This document shows positions 1 through 5,671 of a stretch of 7,079 nucleotides of DNA, piece by piece; position 1 is the first letter of the stretch; every line of letters begins with the position of its first letter. This DNA comes from Cyclobacteriaceae bacterium (GTDB lineage: Bacteria > Bacteroidota > Bacteroidia > Cytophagales > Cyclobacteriaceae). Under the pieces are notes generated by a model, which did not search any database, was not told the DNA's origin, and saw only the letters and a list, made by a program, of their open reading frames with translations. The DNA is taken from contig JAOTYN010000221.1 in the NCBI GenBank assembly GCA_029861825.1, positions 1 through 7,079 of the forward strand. Direction: 5' to 3'. Position numbers and translations under genes: made by a program.

Positions 1-2607
1 ATCCTTTAGCTTGTCTATTTGTTTCAACCTGTTGGTGATCTCTCGTTCCTTGGCCAGCGCCCGGGCCTGATTCCGGGTCTTGAACCGTACGTACCAAAAA
101 ATCAGGAAACCCGCCACCACTGTCTGGATCAGGAACGACCACCATCTAAGCCACCAGGCCGGTCTTACCCAGAACGAATGTACCAATGGCTCTTCTGTCC
201 ATTGGCCGTCCTGATATCCTCCCAAAACCTCAAAAGAGTATTGTCGGGGAATTAAAAAAGCAGGGAGGTTGGTGTACCTGATCTTGTTTTCGCTGGTTAT
301 GGCGGACCAGTCTTCGTCAAATCCCTGCAGACGGGTTTTATAGCGGATTTGTTTTTCGGCGATAAAGCTCAAGGCAGCATACTGAAACGATACTTCGTTG
401 TCTCCGGAATTGTTTTCAGTAAAAGAGGCTTTTTCCAGGTGCAGCAGGGGAGTAGTAGGTGACTCCGTGTCATGTTGAGGGGCATATATGGAAAGTCCTT
501 TAGCTGTCCCATAAAGAACATTTCCAAGGGTATCAACAAATACAGAGCCATAGTACCATACTTCATTATCTACCAGACCGTTTTGTTTGGTTACTGTTCC
601 CACTACCTGCCTGGCGTGTGGGTCAATTTCCGCTAAACCACCATTGGTACCTATCCAGATAGTACCGGTGTGCTTTGAATAGTCCATAGCCGTAATGTTA
701 TTGGCGTTGAGTCCTGCTTCCTCAGTTAGCAACTTAGTGGATTGCAGAGGATTTCCTTCCACGGCTGAAAGTCCAGAAGTACTGCCAACCCAAAGGGTAT
801 TATCAAGCCAAAGCAGGGTCTCTACATTGTCGGAATGTGCCCCCAGAGTTTCATTCCAAACAGGACGGAAGATCATATCCGTAACCTCCCTGGCAAGGAC
901 CTGTTGGTTGTTATCCTCGAAGGGCAATGGCTTACCGGAGCTTTCCTGCAGCCCTTCCAGGGTTACAGCCTGTTCTGTACTGTATACTCCCCGGTCGCGA
1001 GTCCCAACCCATAGTTTACCAGTGCCATCACTGGTAATAGCGTGATAATAGGTTGAGGGTAGGCCGGATGCTGATCGAAAAACAAACCATTTCTCATTAA
1101 CCAGGCAGTACAAATGTTGGTAACCCGGAAACCAAAGACTTTCTACCATCAGGGTAGAGTTGACACTTACAGGGATGTTGATCTTTTTAACCGCATAAAT
1201 ACTGTGGTTGTCGTAGTTGGCGATGCGGGCCGTGCTATTCCGGAACGACCAGGGAGTGCTTTGGGCGGGTGGAGCGGTTGCTTTCAAAACCGATATACAG
1301 CTGATTCCCCGGGCAGTACCAGCCCATATTCTTCCAAATTGGTCTTCCTGGAGGCTGGTAACACGATCGGAAAGCAATCCATCCTTTTTAGTTAGGGTCA
1401 CGGAAGAGCCGTCACCAAGAATTATAGTAATACCACCGCCTGTTGTAGCTGTCCATATCAGGTCAGGGTGATCCCGCATGCGCAGTATTGCATTAAGAGA
1501 AGCGTTGCTAAAAATTGGTTTTCCCTGGGCGGTGGTACTGGCAGAGTAATTGGTAAATGCTTGATAATTGTTTCTAAGCTTGCTAATACCGCCTGACTGC
1601 GCGAACCATAAATTGCCTTCACGATCGAGGAAAATATCATTGATGTTGCTGGAAATCAGTCCATTGTTTTGATCATAGATCCTGCTTGAGCCCGAGGGTT
1701 CCACCTGAATCACTCCCGAGCCGTAACTGGCTGCCCACAGGTGCCCATGAACATCTTCCTGCAGGGAGATCAAACGATTGTTTATATCCTTAGAAACCGT
1801 CTGAAATACCAGTTGGTCTGTAGATTGTTTTAACTTCCAGAGGGTTCCATTCCAGCAACCGCCCCAGATTTCACCGCTGGAGGTCTCGAAGAGTACTTCG
1901 GTCTGACATGGAGCTGAAGCGGAGTCTGATAATATGGTGGAGGATTCATATTTGCCGGGGGGGTAGACTGATATATCGCCGTCATCCAGTGCTACCCACA
2001 CCGCACCACTTTTCAGGGTCAATAGTGACCTGACCCGCCGATTCACCCCTTTTTGATAGTAATCAGTATGAATGGTGTCCACTTTTATGGAGTTAAGGCT
2101 GTCTAGACCATAATGTATAATCCCATCCTCTTCAGTTCCTACCCACAGATCACCTTTACCATCTATGGTCATCCGATTATGCACAATGGCACTTGTGGCC
2201 AAATGCGTATCTCCTACAGCGTTGGTAAAACGTGGCTTTTCACCCAGTTGATAATCTCCTAAAGGCTTTTCTGTCACGGCCAGTCCGGCATCGGTACTAA
2301 CCCACAACCTTCCCCAGGGATCTTCCAGAAGTTCGTAAACCGTCAGCAAAGGTAAGCCGTCAGCTTCCGTGAACAATACAGTTTCATGCCCATTATATCG
2401 CACCAAGCCTGATGAGTAAACCACGAACCATATATAGCCGAATTGGTCCTGATAGGTACTTTGGATCTCCGCGGACGGCAGCTGCAGGACTTCCGATTCC
2501 TGAGTATAGTGGCTGAACGAGAGCTCCTGACCTAATAAATTAAACACCTGCGAGTAGGCACAGAGCACAATTAGGGTAAGAAATTTCTTGGCTATACTGA
2601 GTTTCAT
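1..2607 (-). CDS. Two-component regulator propeller / Y_Y_Y periplasmic sensor, probable histidine kinase (C-terminus beyond window)
   Basis: The reading frame is open for 869 codons from the ATG at 2607 and leaves the window at base 1, so the protein is truncated at its C-terminus by the edge, not by mutation. Residues 1-27 form a signal peptide (hydrophobic FLTLIVLCAY, likely cleavage after LLGQ). Residues about 50-710 carry repeated propeller blades of the pattern D-x-x-G-x-(I/L)-W-x-G-T-x-x-G-(L/I), for example near residues 54, 96, 149, 328, 422, 527, 600, 646 and 692. I count 13 blades plus one degenerate blade near 490-505, which fits two seven-bladed propellers. Residues about 729-814 are the Y_Y_Y beta-sandwich (YKTRLQGFDEDW, then YSFEVLGGY). 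RPAWW leads to one transmembrane helix at 823-842. The end, KEREITNRLKQIDKLKD, is a coiled coil that in this family usually runs straight into a HisKA domain. Histidine kinase output is therefore inference; a phosphatase, cyclase or LuxR/LytTR output is possible. The ligand is unknown. Confidence 0.93.
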   Translation of the reverse strand, partial: MKLSIAKKFLTLIVLCAYSQVFNLLGQELSFSHYTQESEVLQLPSAEIQSTYQDQFGYIWFVVYSSGLVRYNGHETVLFTEADGLPLLTVYELLEDPWGRLWVSTDAGLAVTEKPLGDYQLGEKPRFTNAVGDTHLATSAIVHNRMTIDGKGDLWVGTEEDGIIHYGLDSLNSIKVDTIHTDYYQKGVNRRVRSLLTLKSGAVWVALDDGDISVYPPGKYESSTILSDSASAPCQTEVLFETSSGEIWGGCWNGTLWKLKQSTDQLVFQTVSKDINNRLISLQEDVHGHLWAASYGSGVIQVEPSGSSRIYDQNNGLISSNINDIFLDREGNLWFAQSGGISKLRNNYQAFTNYSASTTAQGKPIFSNASLNAILRMRDHPDLIWTATTGGGITIILGDGSSVTLTKKDGLLSDRVTSLQEDQFGRIWAGTARGISCISVLKATAPPAQSTPWSFRNSTARIANYDNHSIYAVKKINIPVSVNSTLMVESLWFPGYQHLYCLVNEKWFVFRSASGLPSTYYHAITSDGTGKLWVGTRDRGVYSTEQAVTLEGLQESSGKPLPFEDNNQQVLAREVTDMIFRPVWNETLGAHSDNVETLLWLDNTLWVGSTSGLSAVEGNPLQSTKLLTEEAGLNANNITAMDYSKHTGTIWIGTNGGLAEIDPHARQVVGTVTKQNGLVDNEVWYYGSVFVDTLGNVLYGTAKGLSIYAPQHDTESPTTPLLHLEKASFTENNSGDNEVSFQYAALSFIAEKQIRYKTRLQGFDEDWSAITSENKIRYTNLPAFLIPRQYSFEVLGGYQDGQWTEEPLVHSFWVRPAWWLRWWSFLIQTVVAGFLIFWYVRFKTRNQARALAKEREITNRLKQIDKLKD

Positions 2608-2651
2608 GGGTGGGGTGAGGGTTATAATCCCAATCAAAGCTCCCGATCAAG

Positions 2652-2685
2652 TTAAAATACTTTAATCGGCAGACCTATGCAACAA
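2652..2685 (-). promoter_or_regulatory. Tentative Bacteroidota-type promoter for the propeller sensor gene
   Basis: On the minus strand TTGTTG (2685-2680) is followed after 20 bases by TATTTTAA (2659-2652). This resembles the Bacteroidota pattern of a TTTG-like -33 box and a TAnnTTTG -7 box, but both boxes are imperfect. It lies 45 bases before the sensor ATG. No good Shine-Dalgarno sequence precedes that ATG (the leader ends CTCACCCCACCC), which is common in this phylum. The call rests on pattern similarity only. Confidence 0.25.
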
Positions 2686-2734
2686 TAGTCTCTAAATAAG
2701 CGCCTCACTGAATCCCTATGTGGATTAAATAAAT

Positions 2735-2769
2735 AATTATTAGAAGTTGATAGAATATTTATAATAATT
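2735..2769. repeat. AT-only inverted repeat 3' of the antiporter gene
   Basis: AATTATTA (2735-2742) and TAATAATT (2762-2769) are perfect 8-base arms around a 19-base loop, 32 bases past the antiporter stop codon. The arms are pure A/T and no T-run follows on the minus strand, so it would be a poor intrinsic terminator. It may only reflect the AT-rich spacer; no other terminator is visible in this 194-base gap. Confidence 0.2.
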
Positions 2770-2801
2770 TGAGGCCCTGGAATTAACGTGGGTTGTGGAG
2801 C

Positions 2802-4079
2802 TTAAGCCGCCCGGTCCAAATTGTTAAGTTGCTGCTCATCGTCTTGGGTTTTTGCGAACATCTTCCCGATAGTCAAACCTTGTACTATGATAGAAAAGAC
2901 GACCACGCAGTAGGTGATGGTCACAATAAGTTCTTTATGCGGAAATGGGGGCAGGGATAGGGCCAGGGCCACACTGATACCCCCTCGTAGACCTCCCCAG
3001 GTTAGCAGCCTGACGGTTTTTTTTCTAATCTTGGTGCGAAGCTTCAAGGCCTGCAACGGGACGCCTACCCCGATGAACCGGCTGATTAGGACCACAGTAA
3101 TAGCCATAAGACCGGCAATGAAGTGATTGAAAGGAAAAACGATAACTACCATTTGCAACCCTATCAGGATAAATAACAAGGCATTCAGTACCTCATCTAC
3201 CAGATCCCAAAACTTTAAAACATAATCTCCGGCTACATTGGCCAGGGATTTTTTGCGCCCTTCATTGCCCACAAACAAGCCCATCACCACCATGGCCAGC
3301 GGACTGCTGACGTGCAATTTCTGAGCGGTAACCGTACCTACCAGCACCATGGTCAAGGTGACCAACACCTCCAGCTGGATCTGTGAATTGTCGATCAGCT
3401 TTAAAAAATGAAATCCAGCATACCCCAACATGATTCCCAGGCCCACACCTCCGATAACTTCCTGGCCGAATAAGCTCAAGGCGGAAGTCAACTGAAAATT
3501 TTCCAGGCCTGCATTGGAAATCTCGAATATGGTTAGGAATACTACTACCCCGATACCGTCATTAAAAAGAGATTCCCCGGAAAACTTAACTTCCAGGTTT
3601 TTGGAAATTTTGTACTCCTTGACCATGGCCAACACCGCAATAGGGTCGGTAGGAGATATCAAAGCCCCGAACAGCAAGCAATAGATATAATCCAACGAGA
3701 TACCTATTAATGGCAGCAGATAGTACATGGCAGTAGCGGTGACCACCGTGGAAATCAGTACTCCCACGGTGGCCAAAGTGAATATCGGCCATTTCTCTTC
3801 TGCCAATTTTTGCAAGTTGATATGCAAGGCGCTGGCAAATAGCAGGAAACTCAACATGATATTGAGCAATACCTCGCTGAAGTCCACCTGCTTTACAATA
3901 TTCTCAGCCACCTCAGTGATATGAGGGTAGAACAGTCCGATCAGCTCGATACCCAATGACATGACCAGGGCCATGATCATCATACCAATGGTGTAGGGCA
4001 GTTTTAAAAACTTGAGATTGATGTATGTAAAGGCTGATGCGAAAAAAATCAGCAGCGTAAGTACCTCCAGGAATTGCAT
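2802..4079 (-). CDS. CPA1-family (NhaP-type) Na+(K+)/H+ antiporter
   Basis: A 425-residue inner-membrane protein with about 12-13 hydrophobic helices and no cleavable signal. It would exchange cytoplasmic Na+ or K+ for external protons, serving pH and salt homeostasis. Diagnostic motifs are ISPTDPIAV (residues 141-149, the unwound helix with Thr-Asp), GESLFNDG (168-175), whose Asn173-Asp174 pair is the CPA1 ion-binding dyad, a conserved helix arginine at 334 (LISRF), and WGGLRGGISVALALSLP (361-377). The length matches short bacterial NhaP proteins. The C-terminal tail is only about 20 polar residues, so the RCK or long regulatory tail of some relatives is absent. ATG 4079 is chosen because the hydrophobic first helix starts at once; AAGAGAG abuts it, too close for a normal Shine-Dalgarno site. 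The gene has its own 131-base upstream gap with a strong palindrome. Family assignment is firm; ion preference (Na+ or K+) cannot be read from sequence. Confidence 0.95.
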   Translation of the reverse strand: MQFLEVLTLLIFFASAFTYINLKFLKLPYTIGMMIMALVMSLGIELIGLFYPHITEVAENIVKQVDFSEVLLNIMLSFLLFASALHINLQKLAEEKWPIFTLATVGVLISTVVTATAMYYLLPLIGISLDYIYCLLFGALISPTDPIAVLAMVKEYKISKNLEVKFSGESLFNDGIGVVVFLTIFEISNAGLENFQLTSALSLFGQEVIGGVGLGIMLGYAGFHFLKLIDNSQIQLEVLVTLTMVLVGTVTAQKLHVSSPLAMVVMGLFVGNEGRKKSLANVAGDYVLKFWDLVDEVLNALLFILIGLQMVVIVFPFNHFIAGLMAITVVLISRFIGVGVPLQALKLRTKIRKKTVRLLTWGGLRGGISVALALSLPPFPHKELIVTITYCVVVFSIIVQGLTIGKMFAKTQDDEQQLNNLDRAA

Positions 4080-4080
4080 C

Positions 4081-4120
4081 TCTCTTGATTTATGAGTAAT
4101 TCTAGGGGTTTATTAAGAGA
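4081..4120 (-). promoter_or_regulatory. Inverted repeat in the antiporter leader that could mask the start region
   Basis: TCTCTT (4081-4086) and AAGAGA (4115-4120) are complementary six-base arms 28 bases apart. In a minus-strand transcript UCUCUU would pair with the AAGAGA lying directly before the antiporter AUG. A six-base stem with a 28-base loop is weak, so a regulatory role is only a possibility. Confidence 0.2.
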
Positions 4121-4135
4121 AATGCCCGGGCATTT
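4120..4135. repeat. Perfect 16-bp palindrome AAATGCCCGGGCATTT
   Basis: Every base of AAATGCCCGGGCATTT equals its own reverse complement. It lies 40 bases upstream of the antiporter ATG and 75 bases past the stop of the 62-residue small gene. It could be an operator for a dimeric regulator of the antiporter. It could instead fold as a short hairpin (AAATGC, loop CCGG, GCATTT) followed on the minus strand by CTCTT, a weak terminator for the small gene. The absent spacer and poor T-tract favour a protein-binding site slightly, but this is inference. Confidence 0.45.
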
Positions 4136-4210
4136 ACCTAGCTAGTGAACGCATGTAGTATTTTGAGGTATATTTAAATAGAATTCTTATCCTTTAAACC
4201 TCCCTAACAT

Positions 4211-4399
4211 TTATTCCGGTTGTCGGTGAGTTTGGTCCGGTACATCCTCCAAGGCAGTTTTGGCAACCTTTGCTAAGGAATCTGCAGTCTCGCGGGGATC
4301 TATAGTGGAAGCCTGGTTACTATCCCGGGTCCACAGGGTGAGTGCCATTAACGCAATCATCATGACGTAGGGTATGGAAGTTTTTAATAATGATGTCAT
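4211..4399 (-). CDS. Small membrane-anchored or exported hypothetical protein (62 aa)
   Basis: I do not recognise this protein. It begins MTSLLKTSIP and then has one hydrophobic stretch (YVMMIALMALTLW, residues 11-23), preceded by a single lysine, which would act as an uncleaved anchor or signal peptide. The remaining 39 residues are polar and charged, with an amphipathic helix-like section (TADSLAKVAKTALEDV) and an acidic/proline-rich end. This layout, short AT-rich leader and same-strand position between the operon and the antiporter argue for a real gene. It is separated by 116 bases from the DUF427 stop and 131 bases from the antiporter start, so it may be its own unit. No Shine-Dalgarno site is seen (leader ATTTCTAATAA). 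A chance frame of this length is still possible. Confidence 0.5.
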   Translation of the reverse strand: MTSLLKTSIPYVMMIALMALTLWTRDSNQASTIDPRETADSLAKVAKTALEDVPDQTHRQPE

Positions 4400-4471
4400 T
4401 TATTAGAAATAAGTATACTAAAACGGGGTAAATAAAAGCATTTGGGTACTTAAAAATGGATCTTTTGGATC

Positions 4472-4481
4472 AACAGCTGTT
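4472..4481. repeat. 10-bp palindrome AACAGCTGTT in the DUF427-small gene gap
   Basis: AACAGCTGTT is self-complementary and lies 34 bases past the DUF427 stop codon and 72 bases before the small gene start. It might be a binding site for the small gene's promoter region. A 10-bp palindrome is easily found by chance, so little weight is given to it. Confidence 0.15.
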
Positions 4482-4515
4482 TATACTCGATAAGTGTGAA
4501 ATTCAGTCCGATCAC

Positions 4516-4797
4516 TTAGGCCACTACTTCCACGCCTTTCCAAAAAGCGATATAGTCCTTAAATCCCTTAGCTGCTTCTTTGGGATCGGGATAATACCAG
4601 GCAGCATCGGGATTATTTTGTCCATTTACCATCACATGGTGGTAAGACGCTTGCCCCTTCCATGGACAAACCGAATGGGTGTCGCTTTTTTCAAAAAACT
4701 CCCACTTTACGCTGTCCGGGGGAAAGTAGTGATTACCTTCAATTACAATAGTTTGGTCGCTTTCAGCAAGCACCTGGTCATTCCATATTGCTTTCAT
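4516..4797 (-). CDS. DUF427 (NTP_transf_9) domain protein, 93 aa
   Basis: A complete single-domain cytoplasmic protein of the DUF427 family (Pfam NTP_transf_9), whose biochemical function is not established; the Pfam short name should not be read as proof of nucleotidyl transfer. Family hallmarks are visible: MKAIWNDQVLAES at the N-terminus, HYFPP (23-27), CPWKGQASY (44-52) with the invariant-looking Cys-Pro-Trp-Lys-Gly, AWYYPDP (66-72) and the closing FWKGVEV (85-91). The length is that of the bare domain. The frame is open to an earlier ATG at 4869, but those 24 extra residues overlap the ion-channel gene and do not resemble the family, so ATG 4797 is chosen. It starts one base after the channel's stop (TGA-T-ATG), which strongly suggests translational coupling and co-expression. 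It is the last gene of the operon; no strong terminator follows. Confidence 0.9.
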   Translation of the reverse strand: MKAIWNDQVLAESDQTIVIEGNHYFPPDSVKWEFFEKSDTHSVCPWKGQASYHHVMVNGQNNPDAAWYYPDPKEAAKGFKDYIAFWKGVEVVA

Positions 4798-4798
4798 A

Positions 4799-5665
4799 TC
4801 AATTCTGATCAAGTTTATTTCCACATTTATGACAATAAGATGCTTCAGGGGTATGATTCTCCATTCCACATTTGCTACAACTCAGTCTCGGTCTTTGCTT
4901 TTGGGCCATGGTTAATTCAGCCGTCACTATTCCGGTGGGTACGGCTATTATAGCATAACCCATAACCATGATTACAGAGGCCAATGTCTGTCCCAATATC
5001 GTTTGAGGTGCGATATCGCCATATCCCACGGTGGTCAAAGTAACAATGGCCCAATATACACTTCGAGGTATGCTGGTAAACCCGTTTTCCCCCCCTTCAA
5101 TCATATACATCATAGTCCCCATTACTATCACAATGGTGAAAACAGCACCCAAAAATACCGTGATCTTATGCCGACTGGCCTTAAGGGCGGCCACCAGGGT
5201 ACTGGCTTCTCCCATATAACGGGAGAGCTTAAGGATCCTGAATATCCTTAAAAGTCGAAGGGCGCGTATCACTAGTAAATATTGTCCACCCACAAAGAAT
5301 AAAGCCAGGTAGGTGGGGATCACCGATATGAAGTCGATAATTCCATAAAAGCTGAATGCGTAATACAAAGGCTTGCGGATGGATATGATGCGTGCTAAAT
5401 ATTCAATGGTGAATAAGCCGGTGAGTATCCACTCGGCGATACGCAGAATGTCCCCGTAGCGCTCACGGATATGATCCACACTTTCCAACATCACCGCCGC
5501 AATACTCAGCAGAATAGCCCACAACAGAGCAATGTCAAAATTTCTTCCGGCGTGGGTATCCGTACCGAAAATGATAATGAAAATCTTTCTACGCCACTCC
5601 GATGAAGGCCACAGGTCCTTTCGAAACTCTATTCTGGTCTGATCGGTGAGCTTCATTATTCGCAT
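4799..5665 (-). CDS. Voltage-gated K+ channel (ion transporter family) with C-terminal zinc ribbon
   Basis: A 288-residue inner-membrane channel subunit of the six-helix Kv type, expected to form tetramers that pass K+. S1 lies at about 44-61, S2 at 75-93 with the Phe85-x-x-Glu88 charge-transfer pair, S3 at 103-121 with Asp111, and S4 at 128-149 with basic residues every third position (Arg134, 137, 140, 143, Lys146, Arg149). S5 is about 167-189, the pore helix about 200-211, the filter is TVGYGD (212-217), and S6 is about 225-248 with Pro243. The short cytoplasmic tail ends in a CxxC-x11-CxxC zinc ribbon (Cys263, 266, 278, 281) in place of an RCK or cyclic-nucleotide domain. The gene sits 4 bases after the glutamate-synthase-like gene and 1 base before DUF427. 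An alternative start, ATG 5656 (residue 4), is better spaced from an AAGGG motif. K+ selectivity is well supported; the ribbon's role is unknown. Confidence 0.95.
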   Translation of the reverse strand: MRIMKLTDQTRIEFRKDLWPSSEWRRKIFIIIFGTDTHAGRNFDIALLWAILLSIAAVMLESVDHIRERYGDILRIAEWILTGLFTIEYLARIISIRKPLYYAFSFYGIIDFISVIPTYLALFFVGGQYLLVIRALRLLRIFRILKLSRYMGEASTLVAALKASRHKITVFLGAVFTIVIVMGTMMYMIEGGENGFTSIPRSVYWAIVTLTTVGYGDIAPQTILGQTLASVIMVMGYAIIAVPTGIVTAELTMAQKQRPRLSCSKCGMENHTPEASYCHKCGNKLDQN

Positions 5666-5666
5666 A

Positions 5667-5671
5667 CCCTT
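5667..5671 (-). promoter_or_regulatory. AAGGG ribosome-binding-like site overlapping the upstream stop codon
   Basis: The junction reads TAAGGGTATGCGAATAATG on the minus strand. AAGGG overlaps the TAA of the glutamate-synthase-like gene. It is only 1 base from the first ATG (5665) but 10 bases from the second (5656), so if it is used, translation of the channel probably begins at MKLTDQ rather than MRIMKLTDQ. The call matters only for the first three residues. Confidence 0.35.

Noticed and set aside
695..1045. 116-codon plus-strand open frame, and others at 19-255, 1114-1395 and 1217-1471
   Set aside because: All lie opposite the continuous propeller-sensor frame, are Ser/Pro/Arg-rich and lack family features.
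1..2607. Possible broken gene or pseudogene
   Set aside because: No complete start-to-stop frame covers this stretch, but codon-by-codon reading from ATG 2607 stays open for all 869 codons with blade motifs in phase throughout. The missing stop is only due to the window edge.
2556..2607. Lipoprotein signal in the propeller sensor (LIVLC, Cys16)
   Set aside because: The residue before Cys is Leu, not Gly, Ala or Ser, so it is not a lipobox; an ordinary signal peptide cut after LLGQ fits better.
2711..2726. Hairpin AATCC-CTATGT-GGATT as a terminator for the antiporter
   Set aside because: Five-pair stem with no T-run after it in either direction of relevance.
4452..4471. Intrinsic terminator after DUF427 (GATC-CAAAA-GATC then TTTTT on the minus strand)
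   Set aside because: The stem has only four pairs and depends on the self-complementary GATC, too weak to call in spite of the T-run.
4798..4869. Extended N-terminus for DUF427 from ATG 4869
   Set aside because: The added residues (MEWRIIPLKH and onward) are an off-frame reading of the channel's zinc-ribbon codons and do not resemble the family.
4456..4953. 165-codon plus-strand open frame
   Set aside because: It is antisense to DUF427 and the end of the channel gene, both of which carry clear family motifs. Its translation has no recognisable pattern.
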